The translations under genes were made by a program, and so were the position numbers. DNA of 64,000 nt from Clostridium_AD sp036569345. GTDB lineage: Bacteria > Bacillota > Clostridia > Clostridiales > Clostridiaceae. Positions 9,200-17,225 of the stretch are shown in pieces; position 1 is the stretch's first letter, and each line of letters opens with the position of its first letter. The notes under the pieces were generated by a model. That model saw nothing but the letters and a program-made list of their open reading frames with translations. It was not told the DNA's origin and did no database searches. Where the stretch lies: assembly GCF_036569345.1 (NCBI RefSeq), contig NZ_DATCQT010000104.1:1-64000 (forward strand), given 5' to 3'.

Positions 9200-9796
9200 A
9201 TGATGAAAATGATATCTTTTATACAAAGATTTGATAGTTTTTCATTATTGTATATTAAAGATAATATGCATGGAATTATTATGGACAAAGTAATGGTTAT
9301 ATTAACGAACCTAGGTAACGGTGGATTGATATGGATTATAATTATAGCGTTACTTATGATAAATAAAAAATATAGAAAAATAGGATTTATGGCTTTAGGA
9401 GCTTTAATACTAAGTGCAATTTTAGGAGAAGAAATAATAAAAAATGTGGTTAAACGTATAAGGCCATCATCAAATATACCAGCATTTAACCTTTTAATTA
9501 AAAAACCTTTATCCTATTCATTCCCGTCAGGGCACACTTCGTCGTCATTTGCAGTTGCTGGAATATTATCATATTATTTTAAAAATTATGCTGCTGAGTT
9601 TTTCGGTTTAGCAACTTTAATAGGGTTTTCAAGGGTTTATTTATATGTACATTATCCTACAGATGTTTTGGCAGGGACAGTTTTAGGGCTTACATGTAGT
9701 GGGATAATAATTTACTTGTTTGACAAAGTAAGCTATAATAGGTCGGCGAGCATTAAACAGAATATTCATTGTGTAAATCAGGAAGAATATATGTAA
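9200..9796 (+). CDS. PAP2-family membrane phosphatase
   Basis: This 198-residue integral membrane protein has all three PAP2 signature motifs: K-x6-RP (KNVVKRIRP), PSGH (FPSGHTSS) and SR-x5-H-x3-D (SRVYLYVHYPTD). These form the active site of lipid phosphatases such as undecaprenyl pyrophosphate phosphatase (BcrC) and phosphatidylglycerophosphatase. Either role would act on the outer face of the membrane. AAGGGGA precedes three closely spaced ATGs (9200, 9203, 9209). The intact motifs contrast with the degenerate PAP2 domain of the next gene. Confidence 0.9.
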   Translation: MMKMISFIQRFDSFSLLYIKDNMHGIIMDKVMVILTNLGNGGLIWIIIIALLMINKKYRKIGFMALGALILSAILGEEIIKNVVKRIRPSSNIPAFNLLIKKPLSYSFPSGHTSSSFAVAGILSYYFKNYAAEFFGLATLIGFSRVYLYVHYPTDVLAGTVLGLTCSGIIIYLFDKVSYNRSASIKQNIHCVNQEEYM

Positions 9797-9959
9797 GGCA
9801 TGATTTTATATTCATATATGTGGTCATTTATAATAGTATTTATTGTTAGTTAATTTAATTATTATTAAATTAATTAAATATATGATAAAATGGAAACTAT
9901 AATTGTATGGAAGTTTTAGTTGTCACATTTTTTAAATATTAAGGATAGGGCGTGATGTT

Positions 9960-11252
9960 TTGCAATTTACTATTGGATTAATTAATCATTATGGATATAT
10001 AATTTTATTTAGTGCTTTAGTACTTGAATTAATTGCATTCCCTCTTCCAGGAGAGTTAATGATGACATACTGTGGTTTTCTTGTTTATCAATCTAAAATG
10101 AACTGGATTATAAGTATCATAGTTGCCAGTGCTGGAGTAATATCGGGAATTACAATATCGTATTTCGTTGGTACCAAATTAGGAACGAGATTTTTTGAAA
10201 AATATGGTTCCTATATTCATCTTGGGCCGGATAAGATGGAAAAAACATCAAAGTGGTTTAAATCATCTGGAAATAAATTGTTAATTTTAGCATATTTTAT
10301 TCCTGGAGTTAGACATATAACAGGATATTTTTCAGGTATAACTGAAATTCCTTATAAAAGATTTGCAGTAAACGCATATTTTGGAGCGTTTTTGTGGACT
10401 GCTACTTTTATTTCACTTGGAAAGGTTCTTGGACCTAATTGGGATAAATTTCATGGCTATATCTCAAAATATTTGATTATTGGAAGTTTAATTATATCTA
10501 TAATTTTAATTAGTATTTACGCCTATAGAAATCATAAGACACGAATTATAGAAACAACTTATAAAATTCTAAGTAGAACTATAACTATATTTCATTCTAT
10601 GGGGAAAATGAAAGTTGCTATAGCTGGTGTAGCAGTTGCTTTTTTAGGCTTTTTAGTTCTTGTAATTGGTGTAATACAAGATTATTTAGCACATGAATTT
10701 GATCAATTTGATATTATTGTATCTTATTTAGTAAAAGCAATTTTTACCTCCAAATGGTCATTTTTGATTGGCTTTTTTGGATTACTAACCTCAGTTAGAG
10801 TATTATTACCATTAACTATTTTCATCTTTATATGGATTATAAGAAGAAATAGAAATAGAATTCTTGAAATTCAATTTCTATTTATTGTAATTGGTGGTGG
10901 TGAAGTTTTACAATACATATTAAGGCATATTTTTAGACGTTTAGGACCTTCTTCAATTGGCCAAGTAGGAAATAGTTTATTTACTTTCCCAAGTAATCAA
11001 TCTTTTATGGCAATTGTTGCATATGGTTTTTTTGTTTATCTAATAGTGTGCCATGTAAAAAGAGCTTGGCCTAAAACTGTAGCCTTGAGTATAGCTTTAT
11101 TTATTTGTTTAGTTGTAGGTCTAAATCCAATATTCTTTCAAACCCAATATCCAAGTGACGTTTATGCGGGGTATATTTTTGGTGGGGTATGGCTTAGTAT
11201 AAATATTATTTTATTGGAAATTTATCGTATATTACCTAAAATAAATTTATAA
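9960..11252 (+). CDS. DedA (VTT) domain fused to a degenerate PAP2-like domain
   Basis: The 430-residue polytopic protein has an N-terminal DedA/VTT domain (about residues 1-190; PGELMM and the YFIPGVRH motif, with G-x-x-x-G stretches) and a C-terminal PAP2-like domain (about 220-430). DedA proteins act in lipid scrambling and undecaprenyl phosphate recycling. In the PAP2 part, all three motifs have lost key residues: K-x6-RP is RHIFRRLGP, PSGH is PSNQ (Gln347), and SR-x5-H is NP-x5-Q (Gln396). The second half is therefore probably not a phosphatase. The start is a TTG at 9960. It may form a unit with the intact PAP2 gene upstream. Confidence 0.85.
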   Translation: MQFTIGLINHYGYIILFSALVLELIAFPLPGELMMTYCGFLVYQSKMNWIISIIVASAGVISGITISYFVGTKLGTRFFEKYGSYIHLGPDKMEKTSKWFKSSGNKLLILAYFIPGVRHITGYFSGITEIPYKRFAVNAYFGAFLWTATFISLGKVLGPNWDKFHGYISKYLIIGSLIISIILISIYAYRNHKTRIIETTYKILSRTITIFHSMGKMKVAIAGVAVAFLGFLVLVIGVIQDYLAHEFDQFDIIVSYLVKAIFTSKWSFLIGFFGLLTSVRVLLPLTIFIFIWIIRRNRNRILEIQFLFIVIGGGEVLQYILRHIFRRLGPSSIGQVGNSLFTFPSNQSFMAIVAYGFFVYLIVCHVKRAWPKTVALSIALFICLVVGLNPIFFQTQYPSDVYAGYIFGGVWLSINIILLEIYRILPKINL

Positions 11253-11337
11253 GGTAATAGTAAAAAATTCTTAAGTCATAAGAATAAATTATAAAAAAAT
11301 ATAAAAGATATAGAGATATATAAGTGAAGGTGGTTTT

Positions 11338-12474
11338 ATTATCGTCATTCTAGTTTTATTAACAGTCATTTCTCCTTATACGACCATAATACCAGCAATA
11401 TATATGACATATATGGTGTTATTTAAAAAAATGAACATATACAAAAATCATTGGAATATAGGACTTTGTATACTATTTATTTGGTCAATTATAGTAGGTG
11501 TTATAAATCATAGTGTTCCATCAATTGTAACATCCTTTGCTCTGCTTATTTATCTAATTATTAGTATTTTCCTACAAAATTATTGTGAAAATGAAAATAA
11601 GGTAGAAGATATATGTAGGCATTTAGTTTATGTTTCAATGTTCTCAGCAATTTTTGGAATAGTTGAAAAAATTATGAATGTGTATTTTCATTTTAATATT
11701 TGGGCGAAATTTCTTGAAATTACGTCTCAGCCAGTATTTAATGATAGAATATATAGTACATTTGGAAATCCCAATGTAGCGGGCAATTGGTTTGCCATAA
11801 TGATTCTTGTAGGTATTTATTTTTGTAGCACTACATCTAAATCTACTAAATTATTCTATGAGGGCGCAACATTTTTGTTTGTTATTGCATTGTGTTTAAC
11901 GGGATCTCGTGGCGCTTTTATGGGTCTACTGTTTGGAGTTTTTATTTATTATCTCCTTAAGGGTAATAAAAGAGATAGATGGATTTTTATATCAGTATTT
12001 ATATTTACAGCTTTAGTTGCCTTTTTACCATCACAAATATTGAAAAATGTAACTGGCCATAATTTTGATGACTCATTTATAAGTCGTCTTGGAATATGGA
12101 AAGGATGTTTAAAAATGATAAAACTTAAGCCTTTTACGGGCTGGGGGCTTATGGGCATAACTGAGCATGGGGCAAACTTCATGAAAGGCTACTATTATGC
12201 AACATTATACCATGGCCATAATATATGGATTACTATTACGACTACACTTGGAATAGGTGGGCTTTTAATATATTCTTATTTAAAAATTAATTTGTTCCGA
12301 GATTTAAAGATACTTCATACAAAGAAATGTAGGTTGGTTCCGATGCTAGCGGGTATTCAAGCTGTAGTAATCGGGCATGGATTGGTTGACTTTACAATGA
12401 TTGCACCGCAAACTGGGTTGCTATTTATAGCAAGTTCAGCTATAATAACTGCTCTAGTAAAACAAGAAAAATAA
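11338..12474 (+). CDS. O-antigen ligase/polymerase-like (Wzy_C) membrane protein, probable AUU start
   Basis: The protein has about ten membrane helices and the Wzy_C region (residues GNPNVAG... and TGSRGAF), typical of O-antigen ligases and polymerases that handle lipid-linked glycans on the outer membrane face. The first ATG in frame is at 11404, but it has no ribosome site and would cut the first helix. A GAAGGTGG site at 11326-11333 lies before an in-frame ATT at 11338, and the codons in between encode a hydrophobic helix ending in the conserved-looking SPYT. I therefore place the start at ATT (378 residues). No ATG, GTG or TTG lies in frame between the stop at 11311 and 11404. Confidence 0.75.
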   Translation: MIVILVLLTVISPYTTIIPAIYMTYMVLFKKMNIYKNHWNIGLCILFIWSIIVGVINHSVPSIVTSFALLIYLIISIFLQNYCENENKVEDICRHLVYVSMFSAIFGIVEKIMNVYFHFNIWAKFLEITSQPVFNDRIYSTFGNPNVAGNWFAIMILVGIYFCSTTSKSTKLFYEGATFLFVIALCLTGSRGAFMGLLFGVFIYYLLKGNKRDRWIFISVFIFTALVAFLPSQILKNVTGHNFDDSFISRLGIWKGCLKMIKLKPFTGWGLMGITEHGANFMKGYYYATLYHGHNIWITITTTLGIGGLLIYSYLKINLFRDLKILHTKKCRLVPMLAGIQAVVIGHGLVDFTMIAPQTGLLFIASSAIITALVKQEK

Positions 12475-12483
12475 TTGGTATAA

Positions 12484-12526
12484 AACATCTAGATTTCAGA
12501 TTTACCTGTTATCTAGATGTTTTTTT
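12484..12526. terminator. Bidirectional intrinsic terminator (second copy of repeated element)
   Basis: The stem ACATCTAGA / TCTAGATGT is flanked by A- and T-rich runs between the converging O-antigen-ligase-like gene and the DUF441 gene. Stem and loop repeat those of the terminator at 9038-9079 with only a few changes. Confidence 0.88.
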
Positions 12527-12531
12527 GAATG

Positions 12532-12987
12532 CTATTTATGAATCATTTTTGCAAATACAGCTAACATTCCTGATGTAATAAGTGGTCCTACTGGCACTCC
12601 TCCTAAAAAGGCTGCTGCAGCAACTGCCCCTACTATCATGGCGGGCATAATATCACTATGTCCTTGAACGGTAAGATAGTTAAGCCCTTGTCCGCTTAAA
12701 TACGTTGTTAAAAATGAAAGAAGTAAAGCTGCCAAGCCTATCCATGATGTGAATATGCTTTTTATATTATCTGTTGAAATGTTACCGTTTGCTATAGGTA
12801 TCAGTATGGCGGCTATAAGAAGTATAAGTCCCCATGTCATTCCATTTTTTTCTAAGGTAGGATACACATAATTGTCCAAACCTAAGAGTTTTAGTATAAG
12901 TAGGATACATGTAGCAATAGCAACTGAGTTAGCTTTTCCAAATATAGCAGCAGCTAGAATTAACAATAAAATAATAGTAGGACTCAA
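12532..12987 (-). CDS. DUF441 family membrane protein
   Basis: A hydrophobic protein of about 150 residues with four or five predicted membrane segments and the Gly/Ala-rich C-terminus typical of DUF441 (YeaL/YtwI) proteins, whose function is unknown. The upstream ATG at 12996 abuts its own AGGAG (no spacing). The TTG at 12987 lies nine bases from that site and gives the family-like N-terminus (M)SPTIILL, so I prefer it. Monocistronic; it shares a bidirectional terminator with the converging gene. Confidence 0.85.
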   Translation of the reverse strand: MSPTIILLLILAAAIFGKANSVAIATCILLILKLLGLDNYVYPTLEKNGMTWGLILLIAAILIPIANGNISTDNIKSIFTSWIGLAALLLSFLTTYLSGQGLNYLTVQGHSDIMPAMIVGAVAAAAFLGGVPVGPLITSGMLAVFAKMIHK

Positions 12988-13081
12988 ATAGATCATCTCC
13001 TGAAATATATTAAAAAAATTCAGCTTATAATATACTATTCGAAATGTTCAATCTTGACTCTATTATAATTAATAATTATAC

Positions 13082-13128
13082 AAAAAAAACTATAAGCTAG
13101 ACACTTTTTATCAAGTGTCTAGCTTATA
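13082..13128 (-). terminator. Minus-strand intrinsic terminator
   Basis: A 15-16-base stem (TATAAGCTAGACACTT and complement) is followed on the minus strand by eight T residues (A-run at 13082-13089). It would end a transcript coming from the small membrane-protein ORF at 13259-13384. Confidence 0.85.
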
Positions 13129-13258
13129 GGTATAAGTTTAAACTGGATTTTCATTATTGAAATAAAAATCAAACATTCATCTTTTGTTCACATATAGCAA
13201 AATATTTGGAGAAATTGTCCTGATATTAATTAATATCAGGGGTAGAAGTATCCCTAAG

Positions 13259-13384
13259 TTATAACATAGTGGTTATCAGTATTTTAACTCCCACTAGTGC
13301 TAGAACAGAAGCGACAATGGACAGTGTAATGAAAATTGAAGTAGTCGTCGACATTTCAGACACATTTTTGTTTTCAGGTATCAT
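13259..13384 (-). CDS. Small membrane protein, 41 residues
   Basis: This short ORF has a GGAGA ribosome site about nine bases before the ATG. It encodes a polar N-terminus (MIPENKNVSEMSTTT) and a hydrophobic segment of about 25 residues (SIFITLSIVASVLALVGVK), ending ITTML. The single-helix layout resembles small membrane or holin-like peptides, but I recognise no family. A strong minus-strand terminator lies 130 bases downstream. Between them is a 22-base palindrome at 13219-13240 (CCTGATATTAA and complement). Confidence 0.5.
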   Translation of the reverse strand: MIPENKNVSEMSTTTSIFITLSIVASVLALVGVKILITTML

Positions 13385-13736
13385 AAAAAATTGTCTCCAT
13401 TTCCGCCATTAAAGGCTATTTTATAAAATTCAACCTAATATTGACCTCATGTAATTTATTCTAAGTGATATTTTGGTATAGTTTATTTTATGTTTGAAGT
13501 AATATCTTCTATTAACTATAATACTAAATAATTATTTCTTTTTGGTGTCAATATTGTTAACAATTTATAACTATTATACCACATCAGTGAAATATGGGTG
13601 GAGAGGTTGTGAATGGTTTATGTATTTGTGGTGTATATAGCAAAAAAATATAGAAAAAGAAAAACTTTTATTATACATTTATAATATGAAAAACAGCACA
13701 ATTTTGAATTAACTATGCTGTTTTACATTAGAAACA
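13385..13736. other. Non-coding stretch
   Basis: AT-rich region between the small membrane-protein ORF and the 61-residue ORF. It should hold the promoter of the former on the minus strand. I see no RNA gene, repeat or convincing ORF in it. Confidence 0.5.
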
Positions 13737-13922
13737 TTAGATATCTTTAGTAATAGTTTTATTTACGTACTCTTCATCAACATCGTAAAAAATATCTTTA
13801 TTCATATTTCTGTATGTTTTAAATGATTCACAATCATCAATATTATATATAGGTTCATCCTCATCTAGAGACATTACAGGGAGCACTTGTACTAAATAGT
13901 GGGTTGGGTAATTAATTATCAT
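13737..13922 (-). CDS. Hypothetical acidic protein, 61 residues
   Basis: I do not recognise this protein. The reading frame is supported by a strong TAGGAGGTTATAAT leader before the ATG and by its place 12 bases after the rubrerythrin stop, so both are probably on one transcript. It is rich in Asp/Glu (SLDEDEPIYNIDDCES) with a single Cys and no membrane segment. Co-transcription suggests a role linked to oxidative or metal stress, which is inference only. Confidence 0.6.
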   Translation of the reverse strand: MIINYPTHYLVQVLPVMSLDEDEPIYNIDDCESFKTYRNMNKDIFYDVDEEYVNKTITKDI

Positions 13923-13933
13923 ATTATAACCTC

Positions 13934-14473
13934 CTATTTGTAGTCATCACAATAGATTTTAAAGTAAGCCTTTGGAAACTTACATAGTGGGCAAAAATCA
14001 GGTGCTTCTTTTCCTATATGAATATATCCACAATTCATACATTGCCATTTTGCATCATAATTCCTTTTAAACATCATGCCTGCCTCAAGATTCTGATATA
14101 TTTTCAAAAATCTCATTTCATGATTTTCTTCTACTTCTCGTAATTCTTTATAGAAATCTGCAATTTCCATAAAACCTTCTACTCTTGCCTCATTTTCAAA
14201 TTGTTTATAAAGGGTAGTACTCTCATGAGCCTCTCCTTTTGCAGAATCCATCAAATTGTCTGCTGTAGTTTTATTCATCTTAAGAAACCTATTAAAAACT
14301 TCTCTTGCATGTGCCTTTTCATTATTTGCAGTAGCTTCAAAAATAGAGGCTATATATTCATATCCTTCTTTCTCAGCTTTTTCAGCATAAAATGTGTATT
14401 TATTTCTTGCTCTTGACTCTCCAGCAAAAGTACTAAGAAGATTTCTTTCAGTTTTACTACCATTTAATTGCAT
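13934..14473 (-). CDS. rbr: Rubrerythrin
   Basis: The 179-residue protein has an N-terminal ferritin-like four-helix diiron domain (E-x-x-A-R-N-K-Y; E-x-x-H in NNEKAHA; and E-x-x-H in EVEENHEMR) and a C-terminal rubredoxin domain with two Cys pairs (CMNCGY and CPLC). Rubrerythrin reduces hydrogen peroxide in the cytoplasm of anaerobes using electrons from rubredoxin or NADH. Length and domain order are the classical ones. It is the first gene of a two-gene unit with the 61-residue ORF and diverges from hypF. An AGGAG-type site (rc of ctcctcc-like sequence) precedes the ATG. Confidence 0.96.
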   Translation of the reverse strand: MQLNGSKTERNLLSTFAGESRARNKYTFYAEKAEKEGYEYIASIFEATANNEKAHAREVFNRFLKMNKTTADNLMDSAKGEAHESTTLYKQFENEARVEGFMEIADFYKELREVEENHEMRFLKIYQNLEAGMMFKRNYDAKWQCMNCGYIHIGKEAPDFCPLCKFPKAYFKIYCDDYK

Positions 14474-14727
14474 TTTATTCCTCCAAAAAAATTAATTTCT
14501 TTATTATTCTATTCATTATGTTTTTAAATGTTACTTTAAAAAAAGGACATCTACTAATTACGATGTCATATATTCGAATGACAAAGTGATTATAGGAATA
14601 TATTAAGAGTGAAGATAGTGTATATTTTGTTTCCTTTATTTTTTTGCTTGCATGTCCTATTATTTTATGGTAAATTGTCGAATAAGAGTGAATTATGAAA
14701 CTCAAAAAATATAAAAGGATGTGTATT

Positions 14728-17001
14728 TTGGATAAAAAGAGAAGTTTTATTGTGGTTGAAGGAATTGTTCAAGGTGTAGGGTTCCGTCCATTTGTATATA
14801 ATTTAGCAAAAGCTTTCAAGTTAAAAGGCTGGGTGAATAATAATTCTGAGGGCGTTTATATAGATGTTGAGGGATTTAAGGAAGATATAGATAAATTTGT
14901 GAAATGTGTTGAAAATAATTCACCACCTCTTGCTAGAATAGAAAAAATAACTATAAAAGATGATATAGTATTAAATTATTCTAATTTCGAAATCAAAGAA
15001 AGTGAAAGGAATTTAGATAAAATAACATTTATATCTCCAGATATAGCTACTTGTAGTGATTGCTCAGAAGATATACTAAATTTAAATAATAGGAGAACGG
15101 GTTATTCTTTTACTAATTGTACAAATTGTGGCCCCAGGTTTTCTATAATTAAAGAATTGCCTTATGATAGGGGTAATACTACAATGAGTGAATTTAAAAT
15201 GTGCAAGTCGTGTAATAGTGAATATTTAGATCCTACAAATAGGAGATTTCATGCACAACCAAATGCTTGCGCTGAGTGTGGTCCTGAGATTTGGATAGAG
15301 GACTTTAAAGGAAACAGAATAGATATAGAAGATCCTATAAGGTTTACTCAAAATATGCTTATGGAAGGTAAGATATTTGCAATAAAAGGTCTAGGAGGTT
15401 TCCATCTTGCCTGTGATGGACTGAATGAAACTTCTGTGGGAAAATTAAGAGATAGAAAAAAAAGACCATTTAAACCTCTTGCGGTTATGATAAAGGATAT
15501 AGAAACTGTTAATAAATATTGCAAAGTAAACAAGTTAGAAGAAAAAATACTTACTGGAATAAAAAAACCGATTATAATTTTAAATCAAAAAGAAAGCACT
15601 TTACCTAAAAATATAGCACCTAATCAGAATACTATGGGGGTAATGCTTCCATATACACCTATTCATATTTTATTGTTTTCAGAAAAAATAAAAGTGCTTA
15701 TTATGACTAGTGCAAATGTTAATGGGCTACCGATAGAGTATAAAGATGATTCTGCAAGGGCGGGCCTTTCAGGTATTGTGGATTATTTTCTAATGCATAA
15801 CCGTGAAATACATGTACCAGTTGATGATTCTGTATTAAAGGTTGTAGATGAAAAGCAGACTATCATAAGGAGAGCTCGGGGTTTTGTACCAGAACCTTTT
15901 AAATGGAGTAATATGAAAAATATTCTAGCTTGTGGCCCCAATATGAAGAATACTTTTTGTATCAGTAAAGAGGGTTTTTTGTTTCTAAGTCAATTTAATG
16001 GTGATCTCGAAAATTTAGAAACCTATGAACATTATAAGAAAAATGTGAATCATTTTAAAAAAATATTTTCTTTTTCTCCACAATATATAGCTTTTGACAT
16101 GCATCCAGGATATATGTCAACTAAATATGCATTAGAATATGATCTGCCTAAAATTGCGGTGCAGCATCATCATGCGCACATAGTTAGTAACATGTTTGAA
16201 AATAATTTAGTGAAAAAGGTTATTGGAGTCTGTTTTGATGGAACTGGGTATGGCACTGATGGAAAAATATGGGGAGGGGAATTTTTAATTTGTAACCGGC
16301 TTGAATTTACAAGAGTGGCACATCTTGATTATATAAAAATGCCTGGAGGAGAAAAAGCTATTAAAGAACCATATCGAATGGCAGTTTCTTATATTTATAA
16401 ATCCTTAAGTTTACAAAAAAGCAAAAAAGAAATTGATGATATGATTTTTAAGTTATATGGTAATAAGGCTATTAACCTTATTAAAATTATAAATTCAAAT
16501 ATAAATTGCATAGAGACTTCTAGCATGGGCAGACTTTTTGATGCTATGGCAAGTATAATTGGAATCACGGATGAAGTTACTTATGAAGGACAGGCTTCTA
16601 TTGAACTTGAAGCTATGTCAGAAATGGATATTGAACAATCATATACTTATAAAGTAATAAAGCGAGATATGTATATTATAGAGCCATATGAAATAATTAT
16701 TGGGGCACTAAATGATAAAATAAAAGGTGTTTCAGCTAAAATTATTGCATCTAAATTTCAAAATACTATTGTTAATATAACTGTAAATATATGCAATAAA
16801 ATTAGAGAAAATTCAGGTATAAATGGAGTTGCATTGAGTGGAGGGGTTTTTCAAAATTCTTTTTTAATGGAGAAAATATATCGCAATCTCAAACAGAATA
16901 ATTTTGAAGTTTATACGCATAAGGACTTACCTTCTAATGATGGAGGAATAGCAATTGGGCAGATAATTATAGCTAATGAAATAATTGAAAATGATTTATA
17001 A
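14728..17001 (+). CDS. hypF: HypF carbamoyltransferase for [NiFe] hydrogenase maturation
   Basis: HypF transfers the carbamoyl group of carbamoyl phosphate to the C-terminal Cys of HypE, the first step in making the cyanide ligands of the NiFe(CN)2CO centre. In order: acylphosphatase domain (VQGVGFRPFV), two C-x2-C-x18-C-x2-C zinc fingers (CSDC...CTNC; CKSC...CAEC), a YrdC-like domain (from about residue 190) and a Kae1-like domain (HHHAH; CFDGTGYGTDG). The TTG at 14728 with AAAGGA eight bases upstream gives a family-like N-terminus; the ATG at 14695 has no ribosome site. It stands as its own unit before the hydrogenase operon. Confidence 0.97.
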   Translation: MDKKRSFIVVEGIVQGVGFRPFVYNLAKAFKLKGWVNNNSEGVYIDVEGFKEDIDKFVKCVENNSPPLARIEKITIKDDIVLNYSNFEIKESERNLDKITFISPDIATCSDCSEDILNLNNRRTGYSFTNCTNCGPRFSIIKELPYDRGNTTMSEFKMCKSCNSEYLDPTNRRFHAQPNACAECGPEIWIEDFKGNRIDIEDPIRFTQNMLMEGKIFAIKGLGGFHLACDGLNETSVGKLRDRKKRPFKPLAVMIKDIETVNKYCKVNKLEEKILTGIKKPIIILNQKESTLPKNIAPNQNTMGVMLPYTPIHILLFSEKIKVLIMTSANVNGLPIEYKDDSARAGLSGIVDYFLMHNREIHVPVDDSVLKVVDEKQTIIRRARGFVPEPFKWSNMKNILACGPNMKNTFCISKEGFLFLSQFNGDLENLETYEHYKKNVNHFKKIFSFSPQYIAFDMHPGYMSTKYALEYDLPKIAVQHHHAHIVSNMFENNLVKKVIGVCFDGTGYGTDGKIWGGEFLICNRLEFTRVAHLDYIKMPGGEKAIKEPYRMAVSYIYKSLSLQKSKKEIDDMIFKLYGNKAINLIKIINSNINCIETSSMGRLFDAMASIIGITDEVTYEGQASIELEAMSEMDIEQSYTYKVIKRDMYIIEPYEIIIGALNDKIKGVSAKIIASKFQNTIVNITVNICNKIRENSGINGVALSGGVFQNSFLMEKIYRNLKQNNFEVYTHKDLPSNDGGIAIGQIIIANEIIENDL

Positions 17002-17011
17002 AATTTATAAT

Positions 17012-17047
17012 AAAAAGATAGCAGTTTTAAAAAGCTGCTATCTTTTT
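17012..17047 (+). terminator. Intrinsic terminator after hypF
   Basis: The stem AAAAAGATAGCAG / CTGCTATCTTTTT with a ten-base loop and trailing T-run lies 11 bases after the hypF stop, separating it from the hydrogenase operon. Confidence 0.92.
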
Positions 17048-17111
17048 ATTATATAGGGAGAAATATATCAAAGACTATAATATGTGTGTTTGATGATTAA
17101 TTTAATACCAC

Positions 17112-17145
17112 TTAACACAACTTAACAAAAATTAACATGATAACA
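17112..17145 (+). promoter_or_regulatory. Phased TTAACA direct repeats upstream of the exported hydrogenase
   Basis: TTAACA occurs at 17112, 17122 and 17132 with an exact ten-base period, followed by ATAACA at 17140. They lie about 80-115 bases before the hydrogenase small-subunit ATG. TTAACA tandem repeats are the binding boxes of B. subtilis PhoP (OmpR family), and TTAACAA is also the half-site of the redox regulator Rex, though Rex sites are normally inverted. Which protein binds here is unknown. Confidence 0.5.
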
Positions 17146-17225
17146 ACACTTGCGACATATTTTTCGTGTATATTGAAGGCAATGGAAAACCGTCGACAGA
17201 TTTTTCAATTTAAGGAGGGATAATT

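Noticed and set aside
14475..14705. 76-residue minus-strand ORF between rubrerythrin and hypF
   Set aside because: No ribosome site or recognisable features; it occupies the divergent promoter region.
17112..17145. Classical Rex operator
   Set aside because: Rex sites are inverted TTGTTAA/TTAACAA pairs; here the half-sites are all in the same orientation, so I keep only a direct-repeat call.
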